A DNA stretch of 64,000 bases from Symbiodinium kawagutii (lineage: Eukaryota; Sar; Dinophyceae; Suessiales; Symbiodiniaceae). Positions within the stretch are counted from its first letter, which is position 1. Each line of letters begins with the position of its first letter. Under the pieces are notes generated by a model, which saw nothing but the letters and a program-made list of their open reading frames with translations, ran no database searches and had not been told where the DNA came from. This document shows positions 1-12,569 of this stretch, piece by piece. Where the stretch lies: the NCBI GenBank assembly GCA_009767595.1, contig VSDK01015343.1, positions 437,660 to 501,659 of the forward strand. Reading direction: 5' to 3'. Position numbers and translations under genes: made by a program.

Positions 1-3000
1 CTTCCGAAATCATGGAGCTTGCATTTGACCAGCCCAAAAACAAAGTGATTTCCCCCAAAATAGATGCCTGATGAGTACCCCTTGTACAACCATCACCATG
101 GTGCACTGCTCCCCGTGGCCTTGCTAGTCAGTGCCAGTGCTTCTTCCTCATTCACCAGCGCCCGTCGCTCCACACAGCGATGGAGAAACGTGATCTGCCG
201 TCTCGGCGCTTGCCAGGGAGGTTCCTGGGCGGTGGGGAGCCATGGGCCATGGCCAGGTCCGAGGTGTCGCTTCGAGAACCGTGTAGCCCGAAACTCGCGC
301 ACCACTTGTGGACCAGCGACGCCAAGCCAAGGATGCGCATCGCATTCACAAGTTCACTCACCCAACCCCACCCCAGGACCACCGCAAGTACGCCAAAGGA
401 TGCAACCCGCTGACACAGCTTCACATGAAAGTTGAGACACCACACGCCACAACAAGCCCACAAACGTCTGAGGGTAGGGGCCCAACTGCAATCAAACCCA
501 TGCTTCATGATTTTATAGTGGCCTATTCATGCTTATTTGTGACCAATTGCAACTAAAACCGTGAAGCATAATCAGGGAGTCATGTTCATCATGCTTTGCC
601 AACACTTGAAAAAAAAACAAATGCTGACAATCAACAAAAGGAGAGTAACTAGCTCTGATCAACCCTGGAGCAGAGTGACAGTTGCCCCAAAGGGAACGCA
701 AACAGGAACCCATGTTGCTCACGCCTGCGAAGGGTCCCATGAACAAGTTCGTGGGATGCAGAAATGGTTTCTCTCTCTCTCTCTCTCTCACCGTCGCCAC
801 TGTGGTGGTATAAAGACGGTTTCTTCGCTGATTTTGCTGGACACCATTCCCAACGTCGCAAGCAATCCTCTTGAGTTTCGGATGGTTTGCCAATACCGAG
901 TTCAATCTGAAGCATGTCTAGCTACCACATATCGGCATACCGTGATTTGTGTACTATGGAAATCAGTTTCTCTGTCTCGCCAACCTGGATGGACCTTCCA
1001 AAAGATTGGAACATCACCGATGTTGAAATGGGCATGGGATAACGTTGGTCGTCCATGGGTGATGTGCTCCAAGCATGGCCAACCTGTGAAACATCGGGCA
1101 GCCAAGGAACCAAGTGGGCATTCTTGGCTATCGCATTGGACATTTCCGGCCCCACCTGACGGAAATGCTGCCGTTGAACACCCCGACTCAAGCGGTCAGC
1201 AACTATGTTGGTTGAGGCAGATTGAGGCAGGTTGAGGCGTTCACTACATTTCTTGACCATTACTGGTTTCGGAAACATTTGTAATTCCAAGATGTACTGT
1301 GTGACCCAATAGTGAATGGACAATGCCTAAAGATTGCAGTTTGATGCACTGGTTTGGGCCCGATTAGGTCACCCATCTTTTTGATATGTTTTGATCGTAT
1401 TGGACCATGAAGATGCCGTATGGATGGAGGTTGCTGCCATATCGCCGAGATAAGCGCAGCAAAACATTTTACAAGCAACCAATGGGTGATTTTGCGTCCA
1501 TGGCATCCCTAAAAACATACCAGCAACATTCAGTTTCACAGCGCAGTTTTCACTGATTCAGCTGAGGTAGTCGAGGTGCCGACCTGCTTTCTGGTTTCAC
1601 AAGGTGTTTCTGGGTCACGTTACGGATCCCACCTGCCGAGCCTTACGTCCCCAATTCATCCAAGTTCCGTTTCAATCTCGGAACATCTGAAAGAAGTGGA
1701 GCATTGGAACTATAGAAAAATCGCAAAAATCCAACCATCTGGTGGCAAAGCATTGTGAGCAAACCTGCCGTTACCGATTCCGCACGCAACCAATGCAGCA
1801 ACAAGGTAAGCTTTCGCAATCAACAACGAGCATGCTAAAACTCAGTCGCAATCACACCATCAAGCCGCCAGCAACAGCAACATTTTTTTTAAATAGGGGG
1901 TAGTCCAAATCATCCAATTGTAATCATGTTTAATTAGTAATGACCGTCTGTGGGGTTCCGAAATTTTGAAGAACGACCATATTTGACGATGAATCCATCG
2001 TCCTTTTGTTTCCAATTGGGTATCTGATAATTGGGAGTTTTCTGTTCATGATTACTCATGACCAGAAAACATCTCTCAATGTTTTGGCAATAGTTGTTTC
2101 CCGTATTTTTGATAATTGGCAATGGATGAGTTGGTTTGTTGCTCAAACATACTCTTCAACTCATCCAGCCACCCCAGCGCAACGCCATTCGAAAGCTGCC
2201 GCGAGACGCGATACGTCAAAAGTCGATGCCAGAAATCCTCGAAGCCACCTGAGTGCCAAACTGGCAGCCGAAGAGAAGCCGTCTACTTAAGTTGGTCGAA
2301 GTTGCAAACCTGGAGATGTTTGCCTCACTAATTGCTCAGGGAGTTTGCTGATCAGGTTGGGGGTCAGTCTGTTTCCAAGAAAATTATTCACGATTGTAGT
2401 TTCATCTATGGCTACCACGCGGAAGATTGACGAGATCCAGTGCAAGTTCATTAGATCCATATCTTGGTCCCGCCAACTCTGATGGTAAATTACAACTTGT
2501 TTATATGGTTCAACTGAGGGATGGTATAAACACCTCCCATCACACACAGAATCCAAAGCACTTCGTTTCGTTGGAACCCAACTGTCCATCATGGCGAGGA
2601 GCGGATGCTGTTTTTCATGGGCAAGGCTTCACCATCGCTGCGACCAGCGCGCCAAAGATGTAAGGTGCGATGGGGTTTGGTGCAGAGTAAAAACATTCCC
2701 TCCTGAGGAGCGGCACTTTCCAAGTGATGGTGGAGATCAAGTGAATGAACCACCACTGGCGTAGCCACAGCTGGTGGTTCACCAGTAAATGCCGCGAAGT
2801 TATTAAAATGGATTTCCAGGGATTTCCTATGATTTCATGTGACCCCCCCCATCTCATGGAGTTGAGCATGCACAGGGTGTACAAATCCTCAATTGTTCTT
2901 GACCTGCACTCTGGACGGAGTGGCTCTCTGCGGACAATTCGAACATAGCTACCATGAGCCCCAAAACCATCATTCTTATAGGTTATAACCTATTCTGGAG

Positions 3001-4050
3001 GATAAAAACCTACCTTTTATTGAGGTTTTGGTTGCTCATGGTACCCGACGCTCTCATTCATCTGGGCGGTCCTGTGGAAAGGAAAGCTCAAGGATCTTCT
3101 CCTGCACAAGATGGCACCGCCCGTTTTCCAATCCACCCAACCATTTCGTTCCTGGCCACTCCTGGTATCTCGAAATCGTTCCTCATAACAAAGACGTACA
3201 TAGTGCTTTCTTTTTTGCAAGGGGCACTGCTAAATTTCACAACCTAGGCTGTTGTAAGAAAATGAATTTTGAAAAATAGCGGATAACCTTGGGGGAATGC
3301 CGCCTGCACATGAAAGGTCACAAAATGGCAAGGTTGCTGATCAAAGGAAAAACCACATGAGGCAATCAAGTTGGCCACGACAACCGATGATCCAATCATT
3401 CGGACCGAATATGATGGTCGATGCCCGCTCTATGCAATTAACATATATTGAAAGGTCTTGAAATTTTGCCTCTTCAGGCTACTTCAGCTGCCATTGCCAC
3501 TGCTGACTTTGCTTTTGTTTTCTTGCCGCTGCTGCTAAAACCCATTGTCCCTGATATGGATCTTACCTTTCAGCATCACGTCGGAGAAGCAACTGTGTTT
3601 GAAGGCCCCAGGCAAAGTCTACATACACTACTGGCAGTACCAGCAAAGCAAAGTACACAAATATTGAAAAATTAGGACCTCACCTTAAAATATGGACAAC
3701 GGTAACTCACTGGGTGAAATAAAAGTCTTGGAAGAGGAACTTCAGAGTATCTGAAATCAAAGTGGCTATTGCACTGCCTCTAAACAATTCGCGCTGGCTA
3801 AACAAAGTGTAGGACGCACTTTCCTTTTCTTTGGTGGGGGGGAAACGGGTTCTGCGGTGAACACCTTTCCTGCAGGCAAAGATCATGGACGACTCAACTT
3901 CCGTGTTTCCGAAAAATAAAAGAACATTTTGATATGAATGATGATTGCAAGAACAATCGCCGTACAACGAGCTGAAGTACCTTCCATGCCCAATTGGAGT
4001 AGACTCAAATCTGGCCACGTCAAGCGCCAGCCAACACAGGTTATCTGCAG
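1..4050. other. Stretch without an assignable gene
   Basis: I see no exon with convincing borders here. Minus-strand stretches near 170-300, 922-1323 and 2290-2590 read open with protein-like composition and could hold exons, but neither splice sites nor families could be fixed. A short (CT)n tract lies at about 772-789. Confidence 0.4.
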
Positions 4051-5756
4051 AGGAAACTATACCTGCAAGAAATAGAAAACTGCAAAAAACAACGCCAGGT
4101 TGGCAACATCACAAACATTACTCACCGTCCCATTCCCAGCTTAAGAACGCAATAAATAAACTTAAAACACCAAAGTAAAACAGTCTAAACTCAACACTTT
4201 CAAACTTTTTGCAACTACGAAACGCCGATACTGATTTTTTTCAAAACAGCAAGTTGGAACCCTGTCAATCTGCAACAAATATCATGGGAGAAAACATCAT
4301 CGAGAAATGAACTCCAAGAAAAACATATTTCATAACGCGCTCTTAGCAAGGTTCAAACACAACAGCAAAACCAGTTCCGAAAACGTTCGGATTTTAACAA
4401 AACAAGGAAAAATCAACACAAATTGAAATCTCGAAAAATAGATAGGAATAAATGTGAAGCTCTGGGTAAAAAGTGAATTTGGGATATTTGGGCAAGAAAT
4501 GCCAGCTACAAAGAATGAAGTCAGGAAAAGACTAAAAAACCTTTGGACAACAATATATAAAAGTAAACATATACACTGTACCAAGAATAAATTCACAAAA
4601 GGTCAGAAAAGCAAAGCTAGAATCCAAAAGTACTCAGGGAAAGAAATGTGAAAAATGAAAATTTGCGAAAACACATTCAAAAACTCTGGGAAAACAAGTG
4701 AACATCTATTGAAAAACAAAATACATCTGAAAAAAACACAAACAATAATTTGGCAGAATATCAATGTTCAATTGAACTAATGTTTGGAAAAAAACCTAGA
4801 AAAACAGTGGGCTCGGAGGAACAAAAGTCAAACCCTTCCTTCAAAACAGATAAGACCGATAAAACACGGGGAAAGTAAAATACAAAATCTAATCAAACTT
4901 CGGGAAAAAAACGTGACCCGAAAAACATGAACTTTGGCAAACATGAACTGGAAAAAGGAAATTGAAGTCAGGAACCAACAATGAATTCAAACAAACATGA
5001 CTTGGGGAAAAGCAGCTTAGATCCAAGCAAAATCAACTGCGGGAAAAACAATTCTGAAAAAAAATCTAATTTGAAAAAAAGTGTGGAGAGAAGAGGGGGA
5101 ACAACATAAAACACAAAAGGGTGACTAAATGTCAAAAGTTCATTCACACCTCTTGCCACAAAAAGCATGCAAAATTAAGAACATCTTGGAAAAAAACAAA
5201 AACCTAAAAATGAACTAAATGAAAAAACAAGTTCATTAAAGCCTGTCAAAAATGACGTGGAGAAAAAACAAAACCCAGGAAAAAAAACATACACTAAATG
5301 CCAACAACAAATTCATTTCACACCTTGCCAAAAAAATTGTCAGAAAATAATGACAACCCCATAAAAAACAAAAAGGAAACTCTGGAGAAAAAGGAAGGCA
5401 AAGGCCAAACAACGGTTCAACTAACCCCTTGCGCAAGCATGGTGCGGCAAAAACTCAATCAAATCCAGAACAAAAAATCAAACAAATTAACTGCATGAAC
5501 AAAACACAAATTTATCTACTCCCTCGGCAAAAATAATGACGCGGCAAAAAATATGAAGTCCGGAAAAAAATGAAAACATGGAAAAAATATCAAACTTTCT
5601 GGGAGAAAAGTGAAAACCAAAAAAATGAACTAAATGAACAAACGAAAAGGTTCATTTGACTCCTTGGCAAAAAATGATACGGCAAAAAATGTACAATCCG
5701 GAAAAACATGAAATCATCGAAACAATATCAAACTTTGCAGGGAAAAAAGTGAAAAC

Positions 5757-5968
5757 CCAAAAAATGAAGTAGATTAACCCCCCTCAAAAATGCAGTTCAT
5801 TGAACCCCCCGGCCAAAAAATGACGCGGCAAAAAATATAGAATCCGGAAAAATGAAATCACCGAAACAATTTTACACTTTGCGGGAAAAAAAGTAAAAAC
5901 CCGAAAAATGAAGTCAAGGAACCGGAAGAAAAAGTTCATTTAACTTTTTGACAAAAAAATGTCGCCAA
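5757..5968 (+). repeat. Left inner arm of the giant inverted repeat
   Basis: Nearly exact reverse complement of 6161-6375. Landmarks: AATGAAGTAGATTA, TGACGCGGCAAAAAATATAG, GAAATCACCGAAACAATTT and GACAAAAAAATGTCGCCAA. Several landmark pairs all give a symmetry centre at 6064.5-6066. Confidence 0.85.
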
Positions 5969-6160
5969 ACAAAATCCGGGAAAAAAAAAACAAAATTATC
6001 AAAAAAAACATTGAACTTCGGGAAAAACAAGTTCAAACAAGTTAAAATCCAAAAAATGAACTAAATGAACGAAAAAAAAAAGTTCATTTAACTCCTTGCC
6101 AAAACTCTACGGAAAAAAAATGTGCCAGGAGAACCAAAACCAGGATAAAAACAAAAACAC

Positions 6161-6375
6161 TTGGCGACATTTTTTTGTCAACAAAAATATTGAACTTTTT
6201 TTCCGGTTCCTTGGCTTCATTTTTCGGGTTTTTGCTTGTTTCCCGCAAACATTGAAATTGTTTCGGTGATTTCATTTTTTTCCGGATTCTATATTTTTTG
6301 CCGCGTCATTTTTTGGCCGAGGGGTTCAATGAACTGCTTTTTTGAGGGGGGGGTAATCTACTTCATTTTTTGAAT
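6161..6375 (-). repeat. Right inner arm of the giant inverted repeat
   Basis: Mirror of 5757-5968, beginning TTGGCGACATTTTTTTGTC and running through CTATATTTTTTGCCGCGTCA. About 190 bp of unpaired A-rich sequence separates the inner arm ends. Confidence 0.85.
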
Positions 6376-8023
6376 TTTCCCGTTTCTTCTGGTTTGTATG
6401 TTTGTCCGGGTAATTGTTTTGGCAAGGTCTTTAATAAACTTGATGTTTGGCACTTACTTCATTTTTTGAAATTTGCCTTTTTCACTGCATTTCTTTTTTT
6501 TTGGTCGCATCATCTTTTGGCACGGGGTTAAGGATTTTTTTGCATTTCGTTGTATTTTCGGATTTTCAGCTTTTTCCTGGATTTTGCTTTTTCTCCGAGT
6601 CATCTTTTTCCAGGGATTAAATGAATTTTTGTTTTGGCATTGAATTCATTTTTTGTTGTATTCTGTATCATTTTCCTTGGCAGAAGATTGAGTGATTCTT
6701 CTTTTTTGGAATTAGTGCATTTTTTGATTTTTTTTCTGAATGTTAATGTTTTCTCTGCGTTCCTTTCGCAATGGGTAAATAGACGTGTTTTCGCATATCA
6801 TGCATTTCATGTTTCAATTTGAACTTGGATTTTCATTGTTTTTGCTGCGCAACTTTTTGCAAGAGATTTGACTGACATCTTTTTAACATTCAATGCATTT
6901 TGTTGGATTCTAACATTTCTCCTCCAAGTTGTTTTTTGAATTTTACTTTGTTTATCACGCATTTCATTTCTCTGGGAATTTGCTTATCACCAGTTCATGC
7001 TTTTGTTCCGGAAAGTTTATTCGCCTTGATTTTTTCCCGATATTCAATTTTATGAGTTTCTGAAGTTCAATCTTTAGTTTTGGATCTAGCCTGCTTCCCC
7101 AAACTGTCACTCTTCTGGGATTCTATGTTTTTTTTTCAAAACTTGTTTTTTTTGGGGTGATTTTGACATGCATTCCCTAAAAAATCAGTGTTTGTACATG
7201 TATTGTTTCTCCAGTGCTTTCGTTTTTACCATTTTTTCCGGGGTTTACTTTTCTTTGTAGGGTTTCTATCTTCTCGGAATTAGTTTTTGTCTTTTGTTAG
7301 TTTGTTTTCAAGATTTTTGTGTTGTGTTTTTTGTCCTGGGAGTTTCTTTCTTGGGGGTTCTTTCTTCACAACTGCTTCTTGCGCTGCATTTTTTCCCAGT
7401 TTTCTTGTGAGATCCCTTTTTTCCAGACTTTTTTTGAGATGCTAACCTTGTTTTCTGGTTGTCTTCTGAATTTCGCTGTATAGTTTTTTCCGGGGTTGAT
7501 TTTGATTGATTTTCAAATTTTGTCTCGGAATCATTATTTCCAATGGTTTTGGTTTTCGGAGTCAATGTTCTCGTTTGTTCACACTTCTTCAGGAGTCCGG
7601 TTGTTTTTGAACATTGATCTGCTTTGTCCGGGGTTATCATTTCTGCTGGATGAATTACAATTCCATGTTTTTCTTTTTTTGCTTTCAGTTTTTCTTCGGA
7701 ATTCAATCTGTTGGCTTTAAGCCTTTTTGCCGGAATTCTTTTTGTGGGTGGATTTCTGTTGCCTTCTCGAGCTCTTGGCATATTATTGACATTTTTTCCC
7801 TTCATCCTTGCTTTGTTTCCTCGGATTTTGACTCTTTGCAGGAGGATAACATTTTTTTTTGGTTCCGGTTGGACTTTTTTCTCCGAAGCTAGTTTATTGG
7901 GCTCGGCATGTTCTGCTTTTAGCTCACTGTGACAATGTGTTTACGGAACCCCTTTTGGTTTGTTACTTTTTGATTTATTTCTTCAGCAACTCGGGGTAAA
8001 GATTGTTTCAGCGTCTATTCTGC

Positions 8024-8062
8024 GATCTCTCTCTGTCTCTATCCCTCTCTCTCTCTCTCTAT
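8024..8062 (+). repeat. (CT)n microsatellite
   Basis: Imperfect CT/CTCTGT run at the outer right edge of the giant inverted repeat. Other (CT)n tracts in the window lie at about 772-789, 14009-14029, 22942-22974, 28626-28650, 33531-33550, 59096-59130 and 63222-63246. Confidence 0.85.
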
Positions 8063-8828
8063 TTGGGGACTGTGTGAGTTTTTTTTGATGGTCATTCATT
8101 GATGCAGTTTTTCTTTCATGATGTGTGTTCCTGTTTGACATGTTTCCAATTTGCAATGCAGTGTATTCAAAAAGTTTTCCAAATTAGCGTTTCAAAGTTG
8201 CAAAGAATTTCAAAGTGTTTAGCTTTACTTGACATTTAAACGGTATTGTGTGTTTTTGAGCAAGGCAATGGGCCGGTCAGTAATGTGTGCGCAGTTGCCA
8301 ACCTGATTTTATTTTTTTGTTGGTGTCCTGCCAGTTATAGCTGCTTCCAGAGATTGTCGGTCTTGGCTTGTGCCTGACAGAGCTGGATTATGGGGTTTAA
8401 TGCATTTCAGAAATGGTTGAATTGGTTGGTGCTTTGGCTTTACATGGAAAGCATAGTGCAGATTATTCTGTTTTATTGCACTTGTTCTTCGAGTCATGAA
8501 GCCTGAAGATTTGTCATTGGAGTGCGCCCTCTTTTGTCTCAAACTCTCGGTATTTCCTTTTTCGTCGCAAGTGCGGGAAGACAAGTCGTCCACAACATGT
8601 TTTTTCCCTGGGGAGGGCGGAGATGAATTCGATTTAGAAATCATCAAAAAGCAAACGTCTAGAACATTGGCAAAAATGGCAAACTGATTCACATTTTCCG
8701 TTTGCTGCCCCAAATGCAGGTGCCCACCATTAGACACTGACAGCATATCCAAGTGACTAGACATATGGCACGGCATAGCCCTTCGGATTTTTAAAAAAAT
8801 GGGACATCAAAAAAAAACACCTGAGTAC

Positions 8829-8883
8829 CGGTGCCATTGCAGCACGACACTGCCACTTGCAATCATGTCGTCTCTCTGTCTCC
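8829..8883 (-). CDS. Probable internal exon, unknown protein
   Basis: Read on the minus strand, this 55-nt stretch follows a good acceptor (TTGCCTACGCAG) and ends before GTACTC. In the phase that opens after two bases it encodes RQRDDMIASGSVVLQWH without a stop. I do not recognise the protein. It lies downstream of gene A's last recognised exon, about 0.85 kb away, so it may be a further exon of that gene. A second frame is also open, so the phase is not certain. Confidence 0.35.
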
Positions 8884-9225
8884 CTGCGTAGGCAATCAGC
8901 GGTCGCGCGCGTACTTTGAAGTTATACACCGAAACCCACCCGAACCGCCCAAGGTTATGAAATTTAGCAAGGGGCACCCCTAAATTATCTTTTGTTAGCC
9001 AGGTATGATATGGTATTGAACCAACCATAGCTTTAGGGGTCCCATATGGTTTGAGCATGTTTGAGAAACCACCGTATAGCGCTGGCTCAACCCATCCTTC
9101 CCAGGCATGAACAAACGTGAGCGACGCTGAGCTCACTGGTGGTCCCTGTACCTCTGGCTGTTCGCATGCCACACATGACCCAACCTGAGTAGCATTGCTG
9201 AACTACTCCCATTTTTGGTCATATA

Positions 9226-9324
9226 GGTGTTTCTTAAAATAGGGGGCCCAAAAAATGGTTGGTTTATTACTATAAATGATTAGTAATGGATGATTTGGGG
9301 GGTCCCCTATTTTGAGAAACCACC
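9226..9324. mobile_element. Hairpin MITE, family 1
   Basis: A 99-bp element whose ends pair: GGTGTTTCTTAAAATAGGGG on the left and CCCCTATTTTGAGAAACCACC on the right. Similar elements occur at 25974, 32346, 35678, 53192, 58272 and 60839, and a half-copy near 8962-9074. The interior carries ATGGTT...TATAAATGATTAGTAATGG. Too short to encode anything; presumably mobilised in trans. Confidence 0.65.
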
Positions 9325-9725
9325 ATATATGCTTATGACTCATAGCCATGTTTGTCATTGAAAATGCCATTTGAACAACTAGATGCTGTAATGATTTTGA
9401 AAGGTTTTGCCATGTTTTTTGCCTTGCCAGCTGCCACATGCTGCCACCTCTTTTATCTGATTAAGAACATCTTAAAATGAAATCTGTCCCCATATGATTA
9501 GAAATTAGATTCGGATTGTAAAAACAAACAGTTCCATGCTGCCTGGATAATTTGAATTCGATGGGACTAGGAACGACGGCAACAAACCTGTGTTGAAGCA
9601 TGCATGATTTAGCCCGTCTCAGGAAATGAGGGGCGACCCCACATCCTCACTAAAAGCCAGTGGTTGATTCAAATTCGCCTCCAAGGCCGAGGGAAGGCCA
9701 AGCAACTCATGGATTACAGCTGTAC

Positions 9726-9862
9726 CTGGGAACCCCTATGGATTTCCACAGAATGCCCCGCAATTTCACGGCTGTCCTCGGGAACCCCCATGGCTTTCAC
9801 GAGCTCTGTCTGCAGCGGAATGTGGGTCACAAGCTTCCTAAGCCCAGCAGCTGTTGGGATCG
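9726..9862 (-). CDS. Gene A, last recognised exon (LRK...GVPE exon)
   Basis: A 137-nt exon between acceptor GCCATGCCAG and donor GTACAG. It opens in phase 1 (two bases complete a codon), encodes 45 residues and ends in phase 0. It contains GLRKLVTHIP and ELVKAMGVPEDSRE. The exon at 46078-46210 encodes a recognisable relative (QLRKILATT, EMLKALGIPEATGR) and also ends in phase 0, which makes both calls stronger. The helix-like pattern gives no family I can name. Confidence 0.6.
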
Positions 9863-11064
9863 CTGGCATGGCAACGCTAGGTCAGGACGAGTCACTACTT
9901 ATGCTCACGGACAAAAAAACCAAAGAGAACAGAATCAAATGCTAGGAGTGAATGGTGATGCTAGGCGCCAAAAGATGATGGAAACATAGCCACACATTTC
10001 ACACCAGTCGTAGATACGGCTTGCGACCCTCTTCAATGTGACCCTAGGCAGCTTTTACCCACAATTGCTAGTGTGTTTGGGGAACGCAAGGTTCTGTCAA
10101 AGAATGTGTTTGGTGAATAACTGAGTAATCATGCATCAATATTTATAGGCTACTGCAATGTACCGGAACAGAATTTTAATTTCACATCTGTGTCGCACAA
10201 GCACCTGACGTAGCTGTCAGTGGTTTTCACCATCATCCAACACTCAAATTCCATCTCAATTCCAACCTGGTCAAAATCGGAATTTCGCAAGAACATAAGA
10301 GCAAATGCTGAGGGGGGTCAGACCCCTGATGTAGTTGCAGGAGTTGGGATGTGACCCCCCTCAGCCCCACTCCGTTACCACAATGGTCCAGGCGGACATC
10401 CGTGGAGGGAAACCTGGCGAAATTGAAAAATCTCAGCTCTCACTTCCGCTTTGGCTAGGGCTTGGCAATGGGACCCTTGCTGCCAACGATTTGGTTGGCG
10501 GACAAATATGACATCAATTGATGTGACCATCCTCTATTTTGAGAGGATTGTGTCAAAGGATTGAGTTGAGCCAATAAAAGATGGGCATCACAACACCCTG
10601 CATGGTTTCAGGATCAAATATGACTCTCGTTTTTAGGAATGAGTTGGTTAGGGGCAAATAAGAAGCACATATGAGCAAATAAGAGCAAATAAGAAGCACA
10701 TATGAGCAAATAAGAGCAAACAAAAGCAAATAAGAGGGGGTCACATCCAAAGGTTGCAGACCTCATGTCTGTAAACCAGAGCTGGCAGCGCGTGGAAATA
10801 ACATGAAATAAACTCGATATTGATGTTTCATCCCTCCTAGCAAGGGATTGCCCCTGTAAGATTCAAGTCGAATCACCGACGCAAAGCTGACGGAAGATCC
10901 AACTTAATCAATTCATTCTTTCGAATGTCCACTGTACACATTTGTTGCCGTGACTCTTACCTCCCATATTTCATGGAAAGTCTTGGCCAGTCACACGGCA
11001 TGAGACGCCACCGGAACAGCTGGATCCACCTGACATCGCCCTCTGAGCAAGCCAAGACTCCAAC
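9863..11064. other. Probable intron of gene A with a short tandem repeat
   Basis: No convincing exon seen. At about 10634-10740 the motif AAGAGCAAATAAG recurs, alternating with AAGCACATATGAG, over about 100 bp. Confidence 0.35.
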
Positions 11065-11138
11065 CGTTTTGATTCAGCTTTGGGACCACCGTCCATGCTG
11101 CAGGTAAGAAGTCCAGGAGCATGTGCTGATATTCCATC
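11065..11138 (-). CDS. Gene A exon with the YQH-LLDFL motif
   Basis: A 74-nt minus-strand exon after ATACGCCAAG and before GTTGGA. It begins with one base completing a codon and reads MEYQHMLLDFLPAAWTVVPK. The exon at 47457-47522 in gene B encodes RMQYQHALLDFLAPAW, sharing 12 of 16 residues when the leading Arg is included. The 5' border agrees between the two copies; the 3' phase does not, so the donor is less certain. Function unknown; probably an alpha-helical segment. Confidence 0.5.
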
Positions 11139-11234
11139 CTTGGCGTATCAGCTTGCGACCTGACAGTTGCATAGCCATCCATGGCTACCCATGACATGGT
11201 TTTTGCGGGATCAGCCACCCAAACTGTTCACAAC

Positions 11235-11235
<1 letters not shown>

Positions 11236-11280
<45 letters not shown>
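11236..11280 (+). repeat. (ATG)n microsatellite
   Basis: About 15 perfect GAT/ATG triplets on the + strand just upstream, in the sense of minus-strand transcription, of the exon at 11065-11138. It produces poly-Met, poly-Asp and poly-His frames with no biological meaning. Confidence 0.95.
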
Positions 11281-12457
11281 TGGCGAAAGGATGTTGCTGG
11301 GTTCGCCCAAGGAACAGGCCCGCAAAGCCTGCAACTGAAGTGTGGGAGGGACTTTCCCGGGTGGGTTTCGCAACAACCGGCTCAGAGCTTGCTCAGCTGA
11401 TAACATCAAAACCTTAGCCAGTCTGATCAATGTTAAACTGTTTGATGGGCTAAATCTTAGGGCTTGTTGAACATCTGGTTTTGGCAAACAACTGCTTTTC
11501 TTCAATCGTCGCGAAAGGCTGAGCTGCCCAGAAGTATACTGGTTGGTGATGGTTTTGACGTGTTCTGATATGATTTTGATATGCTATGAAAACTAAAAAC
11601 CTGCGAATACAAAACTGGTTCCGCCCACCAGAGACACGTGTCAAGGTGAAGGACCTCGATGCCCCAATGACCTCCCACCCTTCGAAGTCCCAGCATCCCG
11701 AGTGGCAGCTTGGTGCTTGAAATCACTAACCTTAGCACTGCTGGGGTCATTACATGTCACCATATGTCATCGCATCCTAAATCACGACCACCTGGCGGCC
11801 ATGCGTGGAACTTATACTGATAAGCCCCATGGAATTGTGTCACTGTGGGCTGTTGATAGGTGGTTATCATGGGCAGTTGGACACTGCTAGAAACACCTCG
11901 CTGTGCTCCCCTGAAACGATCATGTTTCAAGATGTTTCAAATTCATGTGCATCTATGATCATGTGGCTAGCCATGTATGCACATAGGTCTTTTTTGTACA
12001 TTGACACCCATGGACAGCGTAGAGTCGGGCCACAGGCTATCCTGATGCACAAGTTTGACCGACCTATGACAAGAAAGAGTGGAACCATTCAAACCTGAAG
12101 AAGTTGTCCCAAAACCGCCCTGAGATCAACCCAGCCACCAACTGAACTTACACCCCATCCTGGCGCCGAGTCAAAGACCTTGCTGTCTGAGTGCAAGGTA
12201 GTGGTGTAGACAGGGCCCCGCCCAACATCCACTGCGCCAAGGCGCGAAACATGTGGATTTTTTATGGCTCTTATCTTTTAACTATGCCAAAAAAGTGCAC
12301 GCAACCAAACAGCAAAGGCAGGGAGGCCTAAACAAACCAACAAAATGTACTTTGAAACGCTGTGCAATGACATCTTCATAGAGCAGCAGTCATGAAATCT
12401 TATGACATGTTTATACATAATTACTGTAACTGATTTCCCGGTGTGTTTCACAATGTT

Positions 12458-12569
12458 TCAGTGCCACGCCCCCCCAAACAAGCCGTCAGGAATGGCGAGT
12501 GGCAAATCTTCGTCCAGCACCACTGGCATCAAGTTCGATAAGCTTTTGTCGCAGTCTTCGCCACAAGTC
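12458..12569 (-). CDS. Probable exon of gene A, unknown protein
   Basis: Follows a pyrimidine-rich acceptor (GTTTCCCGCCAG). After one leading base the frame encodes 36 residues up to TGA, including SLSNLMPVVLDEDLPLAIPD and FGGAWH. The acidic/hydrophobic pattern is protein-like and the other frames are worse. It lies between paired exons of gene A, so the TGA probably lies past a splice donor that I could not fix (a GC donor before TGGCAC is possible). It could also be the end of a separate gene. Confidence 0.4.

Larger units (their letters stand above)
4060..8070. repeat. Giant degenerate inverted repeat (foldback-like), about 4 kb
   Basis: The left half is strongly A/purine-rich on the + strand and the right half is its T-rich mirror; the switch falls near 6065. 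Each half is a chain of degenerate about 145-bp units recognisable by GTTCATTT, CTCCTTGGCAAAAAATGACG, ATCCGGAAAAA, TGAAATCACCGAAACAAT and CGGGAAAAAAGTGAAAACC, with the complements on the right. Inner units still pair closely; outer units are more diverged. Long terminal inverted repeats made of direct subrepeats resemble Foldback-type elements; a head-to-head satellite is the alternative. No coding frame of interest lies inside. Confidence 0.75.

Noticed and set aside
922..1323. Minus-strand frame with NIVADRLSRG, like the RNase H end of Ty3/DIRS retroelements
   Set aside because: Only this short motif fits; neighbouring sequence shows no reverse transcriptase or integrase, and the local DNA has a TTGAGGCAG repeat that can produce the match by chance.
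7308..7805. 165-residue Lys/Thr/Glu-rich minus-strand frame
   Set aside because: It lies in the right arm of the giant inverted repeat; the charge bias follows from the A-rich repeat unit, and the equivalent left-arm units do not preserve the frame.
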